40,698 nucleotides of DNA, from positions 1-40,698 of the forward strand of contig NCSJ02000363.1 of the NCBI GenBank assembly GCA_002812745.2, written 5' to 3'. Of this stretch, positions 22,573 through 33,900 are shown one piece after another. Below the pieces are notes generated by a model. That model saw nothing but the letters and a program-made list of their open reading frames with translations, was not told the DNA's origin and made no database searches. The DNA comes from Scytalidium lignicola. Taxonomy: Eukaryota > Ascomycota > Leotiomycetes. A program made the position numbers and the translations under genes. Positions within the stretch are counted from its first letter, which is position 1. Each line of letters starts with the position of its first letter.

Positions 22573-24433
22573 GATTGCGGGGGAGGTTGTGAGAGGGGGA
22601 GTAGAGGAAGGGGATGTAAAGTGAGTGTATTTGTGGATACGGTCTGAGATGATAAGAGAGATCTGTTTCCGATGTGTGCTCCGCCATTCCAAAAAACCAC
22701 ACCCGCAGATGAAACCACCTGTAAGCACATCACCATTATCCCCATCCGTATCCGGCCGTGGCTGACAACCATGCAATCCAGAATTAACAAGCGGGCTGCA
22801 CCTCCAGAGAGAGTATACAGAAAGTTTGAATCTGCGCAGAACACAGTGAGAGCAAATAAAGTCCAAGAAGGACAAAATAGAAGAATTCTATGTTCGTTAG
22901 TTGCCATGATCAGGTCTGTAGAGACGCAAAAGCAGTGTACAGGACATAAGATAATTAAAATATTGCTATTAGTTCTGTATGTATATCACATAATAAATGC
23001 GGCCTTTATTGATCTCATAAAAAAGGACTCATTGCTACTATGTAAATAGTTGTTATATTAGTTTTACACCTTAATTAGCTGCCCAAGTTGATAAAAGGCG
23101 ACACATTGGAATATCCACCAGTCGAGAATTCACAATCGACGACTTAGGTTAACCGATGCGTAAAACGGGTTTCCGAAAGGCCTATCAGCCTAGACTCGAG
23201 AATTTTGTGGATATATTCTAAGGCTGGCCATTCACATCTCATAATAAACCGTTTAATATCCCAAAATTGTTAGTCTCAAGGAGATATTTGGCACACCACG
23301 GGGTGGTGGTCCAGACGAGAACCAAGCTCCGGTCGAAGCCGCGGACCTGTTCTACTAATAAATAGTGCCATTTCGATTTGAATTGATAATTGCAGTTCGT
23401 TACAGAGGACAGCTCATGTATCTTTACACCTAGTTATAACAGATTAGCAACCCTTCTGGGTTGTATCTTAGAGTGCCTATAATTGACTAGAACACACATA
23501 AATTGTGTAACGAAGAGCCTCAATTGAATACTATGAAAATAGGATTACCTTACTTTATATGGTAAGCCCAGTATTCCAGCTTTAGCCGTTAGCTTAACTT
23601 GGGCCATAAGCAGGAACGCATCTAATTTCCCTTTCCCGAAACTATTATTTATAAGCCTACAAGTGAGGCTCTCATGATAAATGTGCCTATTGATACACAC
23701 TGTGTTATCTAATACCTACAACATTTTTCTTAAATTGAGTTTTTACACAACAACAGCCCCCAACACCTGTAAGGTACTGTAAATTATTCTATTTTATACT
23801 TATAAGCCAATTCCTTCCTGGATACAACGCTTTGTGCATTATTCCAGGGAAAATGGCAGCTTCCACCTCCTAACGTACGAATCTGAGTGCAGAAACCGCT
23901 GATTTCACATGTCCGCAAGAACTACAATCTTTTACCAACTTTAACTGCAATTTAAAAAGGCATCAGAAAGACTTTAATATTATTCTTTCTCCTTGTTTTA
24001 ACTTAGGTAATAATATGTACAATAACTATACTGTAATAACAGTTATAAGTAATTAACTCGATAAAATAGAATAAAAAAGCGAAAATCTAATAAAATGTTA
24101 TTTATAATTTTGCTAATATAATAAATAAGTATATATCCTCTTTTAAATAACCAGAAGAATATAATTTTATATATAATTTGTATAATAAAGTTATTAACCT
24201 TTTATAAACTTTCTTATATATAAACACTAATAACTTTGTCTTTATCTGTATTTGAAGTTAGTTTTTTAAAAAATTACTCTTCTTCTTTGTTATAAAGTCA
24301 GTTAACTTTGTAAATATAGTAAAAACCCTGAAAAACTCAAGAGTAAACTTTTAAAGTATTCAGACTATAAACTTTTCTTCTTTTAAAAAAGCTTTTACTA
24401 TAAGCTTAAATAAGATCTTCTTTTTTAATTTAA
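22573..24433. other. Transition into the AT-rich compartment
   Basis: The left few hundred bases are the acetyltransferase promoter (minus strand). Further right the sequence loses open frames, and from about 23.9 kb it consists almost entirely of A/T-rich words such as TTATAA and AATATA. No gene is visible. The change marks the edge of the repeat-rich compartment. Confidence 0.55.
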
Positions 24434-24441
24434 AGAAGAAA

Positions 24442-24864
24442 TAGACTGGCCGATCGGTCCAGACCGGACCAGACCGTGGGTTTTGTGGGGACCGTGCTCA
24501 GACCGTAGACCGTACGAAAATTTTGAGACTGGACCGTGAGACTACAGTCTGGTCTGGCTTAAAAAATGGGGACCGTATATTAATGTCAGACTGTACTCAG
24601 ACCGTGCTCAGACTATGTAGTCTAAAATATTATTATATTTAATATATTTTTGTCTTATTTAAGTAATATTAACGAATTATGGTCTTGCTTTATTTAAATC
24701 AGACTGTAGTCCGGTCTGGCTCAAAAAATGGGGACCTTTCTACAGTCTGGTCCAGACTAGATTGTAAGGCTATGGTCTCGCTTAATTTTTTGCGGACGAG
24801 ACCGTGTGGCTTACAGTCTCATCTGGACCAGACCATAGTCCAATGCAACGGTCTGGCCAGTCTA
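24442..24864. mobile_element. Non-autonomous hAT-like miniature transposon (423 bp)
   Basis: Begins TAGACTGGCC (24,442-24,451) and ends with its exact reverse complement GGCCAGTCTA (24,855-24,864). It is flanked on both sides by the perfect 8-bp direct repeat AGAAGAAA (24,434-24,441 and 24,865-24,872). An 8-bp duplication and a short TIR starting TAG/CAG are hallmarks of the hAT superfamily. There is no transposase. The interior is built from repeated AGACCGT / GGTCTGG words in both orientations. A 24-bp segment at 24,551 recurs at 24,713 with one mismatch, and shorter GGTCT-GCTT versions occur at 24,681 and 24,775. It stands out as a GC-richer island in very AT-rich DNA, with an AT-rich stretch in its own middle (about 24,625-24,680). 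Confidence 0.82.
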
Positions 24865-24872
24865 AGAAGAAA

Positions 24873-26236
24873 AGACATAAGAATTGTTAACTTCTTATAT
24901 TAATCGAATTTACTATTTTCTTTAGCAAATTTAAATCTTTTACATTTTAACAAGAATTATATACACAAATTTTAAACTTTAAACTAGCTTTAATCTTACT
25001 TATTATACTTATATATATTAGATAAGTAATTACTTTAATAAACCTTATAATAAAAGACTTGTTTATAATATAAGAAAATACTGAAATTATTATGTATATT
25101 CTATATAGAATAATAGTTAAATAATTAAAGATTTAATATAATTATATTATACTAAAAGTTTTAATTATTATTCATTAACTTCTAAATGGAATTAATATTA
25201 ATATTGTTAAATTAATACTCAAAGAAGTTTAAGTATAAATACAAGAAATACTAGTTAACTGTTAACTTTCTTATTATAAAGTAAATTCTGTTATAAGAAA
25301 AATCACTTAAGTAATCTTCTTCTTTGTTCTAGTTTGACCTTTTAATCTTTTTAATGTTAATAAACTCTTTAAGATAATTAATAAGAAAATAGTAATTATA
25401 AAATATAACTTAAGATGTTAAGCTTATTGTAATCTAGCAAAATATACTAGATATACTTAATACAGAGTATAAAATACTTGAATTAACTTATATAAAGGCT
25501 TAACAAGTATAAATTATACTTTAGCATTATATTATATTAATTATTATAAACTTTTCTTCTTTGACTATGACTATTATTTAATTGTTTTTTAAAGGAAGAA
25601 TAGAAAGTTTATTAAACTTACAAAGAAAGAACTGGACATTATCTAATATTATAATAATAAAAAGTTTTAAACTTATTATATTAAAAGCTTTTATGTTAAT
25701 ATTAAAAACATTATAAATACTTAACTTTACTTTTAAACATCGGGACTATAAGTTAATATTATTATAATTTAAAGTAAATAAAAGAAAGGAAGTATAATTA
25801 TTATATATAAGGCTTATATATAATAATTATACTTCCTTTCTTTTATTTACTTTAAATTATATATAATCCTTTTTAAGACTTAACTTTTCTTAATATACTA
25901 ACTTTTGTTAATAATAAAGTATAATTATAAGGAAAAACTTAAATTTTATAACTTTCTCTTAAGAAAGTATAGTAATTAATAACTTTAAACTCTTATATTA
26001 AGAAACTAAACTTAGCATTATAGCTTTAATTATAATTAATAGCTTAAAAACAAAGATTTATAAGTTTGTTAAGCTAATATAAGTAAGAATTTAACTTGTT
26101 ATATAATTATATTATAAATTGTATTTATTAAAAAGGTAAACATTATTTGTATATAAGAATTATACATATACTTTAGAATAAGGACTTAAAATTACTTAAG
26201 ATATAATTATTATACATTAGTTGACTTTTGAGATAA
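24873..26236. other. Very AT-rich, gene-free DNA
   Basis: Made almost only of A and T with TAAT/TTAT words and frequent stops in all frames, as expected of heavily RIP-mutated repeats. The only structure I can define is the palindrome at 25,763-25,861. Confidence 0.55.
25763..25861. repeat. Perfect 49-bp inverted repeat with a 1-nt centre
   Basis: The left arm 25,763-25,811 and right arm 25,813-25,861 are exact reverse complements over 49 bp, separated by one G at 25,812. The pairing stops abruptly on both sides (the next positions mismatch). The arms include the less AT-rich words AAAGGAAG/CTTCCTTT, so this is not a simple AT alternation. The single strand could fold into a long hairpin and the duplex could extrude a cruciform. 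Confidence 0.9.
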
Positions 26237-27490
26237 TGAGCTTAGGATCAAAAGCCTATGCTTTTCAGGGTATTACCATTATCATAATCAATTTAATTAG
26301 GGGTTGCCTACCTACAATACTTTACTAATATATGAACTTAATGCTCTTGCTTATTAATCAACTTATTAATCCATTTTTGTGGGATTTTATCCTATTCCTC
26401 TAGCACAAACTGGCGTATTTCATCCTTATTAGTAGGTTGTTTGTGCTGTTTGTAAAGTGATTGCTTAATCTATTGTTAGTATTTCTTAGTAGGATTCATA
26501 TTAAGGCTTGTAAAAGGATGTGGTATTAATATAATCTCATGCTTTGTTCGATACTGAGTATAGTAATTGTGAATTGATTTGTGGTTGTGAGCAGGATTCT
26601 CATCCTTTATAAACAAAGGTTCTAGCCTTAGAGTATATATATAAACTCTAAAATCCTTTAAAATAGACTTGATATGAGGTGTGAGGATTTAAGAGAGATA
26701 ATCCATTTATGTTAATGCTCTTTTCTTGCTAGATCCTTTGACAAATAGCAGAGGACTCTTATAATCATGTCTAATTGCCTCCTAAGTATTTATAAGTGTA
26801 ATATTACTACAGTGGAATTGATGCTGAATACAATTCTCACAAAAATGCTTATAGAGATTTCGGGTAACTTTTTGCTTGACTGTCCTTTTATTTACTAAAA
26901 ATGTAACTTCATCAGACTATAATACCCTTCTCCATTCAAACTCTTTCCTCCAGAAGATATGCCCAAACCCCCAGATCATTCAATTGTTTACTTGAAGAAG
27001 TGTAAGATAAAGCTTTTGGCATGCTATACATTTGAAGTAGCTGGCTTCTTTTAATCAACGTTCAAGCGTTTAAATATTACATTCTAAGTATAACTCATCA
27101 TGAAGGTATTAGAAGTCAAGGATTTGATACTCCTAAGAAGAATTAATGTAAGCAATAATCTAGTGTATTTGTAGTCTATTTAACATTCAAAATCAGCCAG
27201 TACAAGAGGGCTAGGCGTGTTCTGGAGCTTTATAATGAAATACTTTAAGGATTGTAGAATAACTAAGCTTGTAGTACTTCTCTAGCTTTGGAATTGGAAT
27301 ACTAGCAAAGTTTACAAACTAACATATCACTTCCTTATGTTTTATAAGGATTTCAAAGCCTGGAAGATGCTTTGGATTAGGTGGAGTAGTAGTTATAATT
27401 AATTAAAAAGTCGGTGTGTTCAAATGTGAGGTTATCGTAATCAGCTCGTTAAAATAGCCTATAAAACACAGACTTTTGATCCCAAGCTCG
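26237..27490 (-). mobile_element. RIP-degraded Tc1/mariner DNA transposon
   Basis: The ends are imperfect inverted repeats. The left end from 26,237 (TGAGCTTAGGATCAAAAG) and the reverse complement of the right end from 27,490 (CGAGCTTGGGATCAAAAG) match at 30 of 38 positions over the first 38 bp, and most differences are transitions. A TA follows the right end (27,491-27,492), and a TA lies one base before the left end, fitting Tc1/mariner insertion at TA with slight decay. The total is about 1.25 kb, typical for a Tc1-like element with one transposase gene. Confidence 0.8.
26293..27390 (-). pseudogene. Tc1/mariner transposase remnant
   Basis: A DDE transposase can be followed on the minus strand in a single frame from about 27,060 to the stop at 26,293, with the N-terminal part above that less certain. 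Recognisable parts: GFGHIFWRKEFEWRRVL followed by a stop then SDEVTFLVNKRTVKQKVTR (first catalytic Asp in SDE, near 26,910), CIQHQFH, YKSPLLFVKG, RTKHEIILIPHP, and QKWINKLINKQEH. The third acidic region reads LNMNPTKKY, where active relatives have PDMNP; Asp to Asn is a G-to-A change. Internal stops sit at positions where relatives have Trp or Gln, so RIP-type transitions explain the visible damage. The element cannot encode an active enzyme. Confidence 0.8.
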
Positions 27491-30400
27491 TAACATTTAC
27501 CTTAAAATATAAAAGGCTAAAAAACTTTGTATAATGATTTATATACGAAAAGGAGTAGGCTTATATATATAATAACATTGTTTAATACAAAGTTAAGACT
27601 TCTTATAAGTTAATATAAATAAGTATATTATACTTAATATATACTAATAACTAATAATGTTAAATATAATAGAATATGTTATATACTTATTATCTTTATT
27701 AAATTGCTTAGTCAGAAAAGACTTTAACGTTTAGCATTATCCTTTTAAACTAAGAATATAGTTGATATACTAAAGGACTGAACTAGTTTAATAGTCAAAC
27801 AAAAGTAGTATAGATTTCATTAAAACTTTAAGAGAAGTTATATATAATACAAAGTATGTTTTAGACTTTACTTTTTTGAACATCTTCTTTACTCAATTAA
27901 TAATCAGATTGGATATGCATAGTAGATTAGATTATGAAATACAAATTACTTATATATTAAATTAAAGTATTATACTTTTAGAGTAATTTTATTATAGGAT
28001 CTTAGAGGATAAACTTTTTAAATTTGAAAGGTTAATTAAGAATAAGATTGTCAAACTCTTAAATATGTGGAAAATTACAAGGATAATATAATTAGATAAA
28101 TATATAGTAGTATTAGCTAAAATATTCAACAATGTTATACAAGCTATTAAAAGGATAAATTAAGAAAGTAATAGTCTTGCTTTATAACAGATAATGGTAT
28201 ACTATAAAGTATATTAAGAATATTTAGTAATTAGATGTTAAGATTTATATAACAAGGTTATAATAGAAACTTAGAAGTTTTTCAGTATTATTCGAAGAGT
28301 AAAACAAGATTATTAAAAGTATATTATTAATAGGGTAAGTAATAACAAAGTATTATATAAAGTTATTAGATAATATAAGCTTTTTACTAACTTTAAAGNT
28401 TTTACTTCTTAAAGTAGACAGTAAAATAGTTGAGGATATGTTAGAAAAGGCTAAAGTATTAAAATTCAAAGTATTAAAACGCTTTAATATAGATAATGAC
28501 TTTGAATATAATCTCTTATAAAATTGAAATAAGCTTAAAGACTTAAAATGAGATTAGACAGTATTCTTAGAAAAAGTAAAGTAAAATACTATTAAGGTTT
28601 TAAGTATTTCTTTAAGAATTGATTGAATTACAATTAGACTTCTTAAAGTTAACTAGGAATATGTTAAATCTATACTTTATAACTTATACAGTTAATACTT
28701 AGTATTAAACTACTTTTTTAAACCTTGGAAACTTATAAAAGTAATAATGTTATTTAAGGTTAAAAAAAGGATAAAACCTTAGTCTAATCTTAACAATTTA
28801 TTATATTACTCTTTTGTATCTTAAAAAGCTTAAAACAAGTAATTGTTAGAAGGTTAGTTTAGATAGTTTTTACAAATAATATTCTTAACTTTTAACATAA
28901 AGAAGTTTTTCTCAAATGTTTAATAATAAACTTAGTAACTTCTTTTACACATAACGTTAAAGTAATAATAATAATAGGCAAGGAAGTTATAATAATTATG
29001 ATAAACATTTAAAAAGCCTTTAATACTTTACTAACTAGATGATTACTCAAGTATATAATTATATAAGGTTAATTATTACTACTTCTTTAACTTATTAATA
29101 ACTTTCTTATTAACAAGCAAGTAAGAGTTAAGCTAGAAAAAGTTATTATTCTATATTATAAAGTAGTATATAATACTTTATATACTTTACTTAGCTAAAC
29201 TTTTATTATAAAACATGATATTATGCTTTGGATATATAAACAACATCTACTTATATAAGATTACAAGGTTATTAGATAAAAATATTAATTTACTAGTTAT
29301 AAACGTTTAAAAAATTATAAACTAAGGAAATGATAATAAGGTTTTCTTTACTTTAGAAAAATTAAAAATAATATACTTTATTAAGAAAGTTAATAACTAT
29401 ATATTACAATGTATAATAAATAATAACCTTATTATAAACTTAATAACTATTATCTTAGAAGAAGGAAGCTAACTAATACTTTATTAATTAAGAGTTTAAT
29501 TTGATAAAAAACTTAACTTCAAATAGTATATCTTAAAAAGAATAGTTAAAGCATGAAAAGTTGTATATTATATATGAAGACTAGCTTAAACAATAAACAA
29601 CTTTTTAGTATTATCATTTTATAAAACAGTTATTATTTATATATTACTTTTATTACTTTATAAAACTAAAGTATAATATATAAACTAAATAAAATTATTA
29701 TAAATATAATGTATAAGTAAGTAAGAAACAGTTAACACTTGTAATATATAATATATAAACATGATAAATAAAACNTTTTATTCTAATTGTATAAGAAGTC
29801 TTTTTAGTTTGGAGAATTACTTTTATAATTATTTTCTTTAAAGACTTAAGACNTTTTTTAGCAGAAGTAACTTTAGAAGAAGTAAAATTATAATTTACTA
29901 TATGATTACAAATAATAAACAAATAACATTTATTAGTTAAATGTATAACTCTCTTGATAATAGTTAAAAGACAAGAAGTTAACTTTAATGCTTTAAAATG
30001 AAAGTTTAATAATTAAGTATAATCTTCCTTAAAATACTTTAATCAAAATTAAGATTATTATACTTTATAATAAGTTATTAAAAAGACTTTACTAAAGGCT
30101 AAAAGAAGGAAAAAGTATTAGTTGAATTCAAGAAATAATAAGCTTTACTTTTATTAGAAAATGTTATTATCTTCTTAAATAGCTTAGNAAAAAGTTATAA
30201 AAGGAAATAAATATATTAACTATAAATATATAATATATTAAAATAAGAAACAAGTAGTTATAAGCTTTAATATAATTAACTTTCTCTCATATATTTTTGA
30301 CAAAAAGATTATAAAAGTTTAAAAAGGTTGTTAATAAGTAAGTTGATTATTATTGAATATATGTTAATGCTGAATTTAGCTTTATATAAATAGTACATCT

Positions 30401-30545
30401 GTTATCTAGTATTTATAAAAAGATATGTTAAGCTTTTTATAATAAGTATTCTACAACTATTAAAATATTATACAAATATACAATATCAAAACTAAATAAG
30501 CTTTTAAATATACAAGAATTAAAAAGAATAAAGTAGTAGACTTAC
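27491..30545. other. 3-kb very AT-rich repeat graveyard
   Basis: Extreme AT content, stops in every frame and no identifiable protein. The texture (long runs rich in Lys/Asn/Ile/Tyr codons between stops) resembles that of RIP-mutated retroelements, but I could not assign a family. Four ambiguous bases (28,399; 29,775; 29,853; 30,188) lie beside short A or T runs. Confidence 0.5.
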
Positions 30546-30901
30546 TGTTACGGGTTTTACCTAACAAGCGATTGGTGTAGGCCTGAGGCTTGATACATGG
30601 CAGAGTGTATATAGAGAACCTAGCAATTACATGACATGATTAGGACCTGGGGGACCTGAGAGGTCTAAGGGGTCCATGGACCTGGAGGACTGGTGTGGTC
30701 TAGGAGGTTTAGTTGTATTTCATTATCTATATAAGCATGCTGTAGGAACATAAGAGTAGACTCCTTGTATTCAACCTAAATACATTACAAGATCTTGCCT
30801 TTGACTTAGTCATCTGCTTATATGTTATATGTTTTCATTGTCCTTGAACATTTACCTTATCCTTGGCTATCTAGTAACTTGGATGGCCTAGTTTTGTAAT
30901 A
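30546..30901 (+). repeat. Left LTR of Gypsy copy 1
   Basis: Starts TGTTACGGG and is recognised by its similarity to 37,348 onward. The end is set at GTAATA (30,901), taken as a mutated GTAACA that would mirror the TGTTAC start. It has a GC-richer core (about 30,643-30,710) of repeated GGACCT/GGTCC words and a likely promoter region (TATATAAGCATG near 30,728). The 21 bp after it up to the gag ATG hold no tRNA-like primer site that I can recognise. Confidence 0.72.
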
Positions 30902-30922
30902 TTTTGAATATTACCTATCTTG

Positions 30923-33900
30923 ATGAATCAGGATTTAGGAACAAACATACCAGTAGATAACAACAACGAACAACAACCTGAAGAAGGTTCTGAAGAAGGC
31001 TTTGAGGAAGAATCTGAAGAGGGATCTGAAGAAGTATCTGAGGAAAGTTCAGAAGATAGTTTTGAAGAAGATTAAGGTGAGAATCAGACTATTAAGGAAA
31101 TTAACATCTAGTGAGAAGTGTTAGAAGAAGTTGTTATACTACTAAAGCAACTTACTAAGTTAATAGAGGGATCAACTGTTGAAGAATCATCAAGAGTTGT
31201 AAGAAAGAAGCTAGTACCTCTATTACTTAAACCTGATCCAAAACCTAAACCAGAGCTAGTACTAAGAGCTCTTAGTCCAGACCTTGATCTAGACTCTGAG
31301 CTAGAAGATGACGTTGAACAAGTTCTAATGGTGATACTTAGAGAAGTTAAAATCATCAGATTAGACTTGTTCTATGGGGACAGAAAGAAGCTTAAGGTAT
31401 ATCTTGCTTAGATAGGAACCTATTTGGTGTTGAATGATCACTTACTGCTTGGAGATATGCATAAGGTTCTGTGGGCATCCATATACTTGAGAGGAGTAGC
31501 TGAAACTTGGTTTTAACCCTTTAAGGATGAATAGTTCACTATAAACAGAGGAATGACAAACTAGGGAGTAAGAAGCATTCTTAGGAGTTAGGAAAATTAC
31601 ACAGGAGAATTCAAACGCTTGTATGGAGATATTGACGAAAAAAGGAATGTTGAAAGATGATTGGCTTACCTTAGACAAACTAAGAGTCCTAGTGAATATG
31701 CAATACTTTATTACTAGTATATAGTTTTAGTCAACTGAGGAGAGGAAGTATATATACATCAGTATAAGACTAGACTAAAGAACTTTATTAAAGAAGAATT
31801 ATACTAACAACTTGTGGTTATTACATTTGACACTTTTGTTGACTTGTTTATCAAGATCAGGAATGAACAATATGAAATGATCTTGGACAAGAAGAGGGGA
31901 TCTTATTTCAACCAAAGAAAGACTAATGGCAAGAAAGATTATGAAAACCCTATAGAGTTAGATGTTATGAAGAAAGGAAAGACCTTTAAAGAAAAAGGAA
32001 AGAAGTACTTTGAAGGAAGAAGTAAAAAGGGGAATTCCTTTGGAATCTCCCTTAAAGAACTTGATAAGAGAAGGAAAAACAAGTTGTGTTTTAAGTGTAG
32101 ACTTCTTGGACATATAACAAATATTTATAAGAAGGACAATAAATCCAGTGTAACAATTAAAGTTAGTGTTATGAGAATTCTAAGAATTATGGATATCCTG
32201 TTGGAATCGTCAGAAGAAGAAGACTTTGAAGACGAGGAAGAAAACTCTTCAGGAGAAGAAGGTCGCTAGGAATCAGTGACTATACTACATTATATCATTG
32301 AAACTGACGTAGATAAGATAGTTATAACAAGAATCCTTAGGATAGATTCTGTATTTATGGAAAGAACTTAACATAAAAGACAACCTCAAGACAATAACCG
32401 AATCAAAGACTAAGGCAGATGGAGATCAATTCCAGGGGTTAGTAGAATTTGGATGATTATGCTGCTAGACTTCAATACCATACCAATGGAGTAATATCCT
32501 GTTTCAGGAGAACTATTAGTCTTAAAATATTATCTTACAATTGGCATAAGAGGATTAAGAGGATAAGAGATCCTGGATAGAAGTTAGCTTTTCCAGACTG
32601 TATAATAGGAAGAAGTGATTGTTGAGGCATGTGAACTTGATATTAGAGATCTTACTCTAGTCTATAAGACTAACTTCTAAAGTATCATTATAAAGAAAGG
32701 ATCATGTAAATTCCTCTTACTAGTAGAAAGAACCTAGATTCAGGATAACTTCGATCAGATGCCTGAGGATGCTTGAATAGTGATTGAAGAAGGGCTAAGC
32801 TATGTTGTATAGGGAAAATACAATGTGTATTATGAAGGACTTCTAATGATGACTTATTAGCAAGACTGATTAGAAGTAGAAATATAATACAGAGAAATCT
32901 AGGGTTTAGGAAAATTAGTGGAATAACTATCTAAAGCTAAGGAGTATTATACTTAGCAAGAATAGAGGGAACTAGTAAAGATTGTAATTGAACCAGTTAA
33001 TTAAGATACAAGAGTATTATTTACAGTTAATGAATTAGAGGAAGATTCACTACCTTTAGAAATACTTATTGTATTATTAAGAGAAGATGAACTATTACAA
33101 AGAATTGATTAACAATTTAATTAGGAAGTAGCAGTATACCCTTTGAATTTTGTAAAAAGAATTTCTGTGATAAGTAATGTTTTTATTACTGAAATAAGGG
33201 AATGTCTTGGAAATGAAATGGTAAAATAAGTACAAGATACACAAGTATTCATAAACAATAAAAGCCTAGACAGACCAAGATTAAGGAATCTTATTGAAAG
33301 ATAAATAACACTCTTCAAGGAATTAGAAGAAAACGTTGAAAATCTAAAGATTAATGATGACATGTTAATTAACAATGCTAGAAACATTAATCTTTACTTT
33401 ATGAACAGTAGAAGTTCATTATATATAGATATAATATTATACAAAAAGTTAATGAGAGCCTTGATTAATTCAAAAGCCAAAAGGAACTTTATCAATAAAC
33501 AAGTTATAAAACGATTAAGACTTAGCATAAGAGTTAAGGACAACAATTATCTGATATCATTAGTAAACAATACTAAGGTTCAGAAGTATATTGACATTTA
33601 AACTCAGAACTTAGATATAAGGTATAACAGAAACCACCAAGAAAGGATATCTTTTGATGTTACAAGGTTAAGAACATATCAGGTGATATTAAGAATTAAA
33701 TGGATAAGGAAGTATAATCCAATAATTGATTAGAGAACAAGTATAATTACCTTCTCAGAAGAAACTGTGTTTTTAGGAGTTATTCATGTCAATAAGACTA
33801 TGAAACATATACTTGAAGAATATTATAAATAATTGAAGTTATTCATAGAAAGACTTAATGATTCAGCCTTACCTGAGCATAAACCATAAGATCATAAGAT

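Noticed and set aside
22573..22875. N-terminal extension of the acetyltransferase frame
   Set aside because: The GNAT fold begins right after the ATG at 22,572. The extension is Cys- and Ser-rich without a domain and lies in CT-rich promoter-like DNA.
24679..24903. 74-codon open frame in the hAT-like element
   Set aside because: Formed by the internal GACCGT/GGTCTGG repeats and crosses the element's end. Not a transposase.
24050..26200. Mitochondrial DNA insertion as an explanation for the high AT content
   Set aside because: No mitochondrial gene, rRNA or tRNA can be recognised, and the embedded nuclear transposon relics with RIP-type damage explain the composition better.
31108..31356. 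82-codon minus-strand frame opposite gag
   Set aside because: Mirror of the acidic Asp/Glu/Leu-rich gag segment. It gives only Ser/Leu-rich low complexity, unlike the antisense ORF near the 3' LTR.
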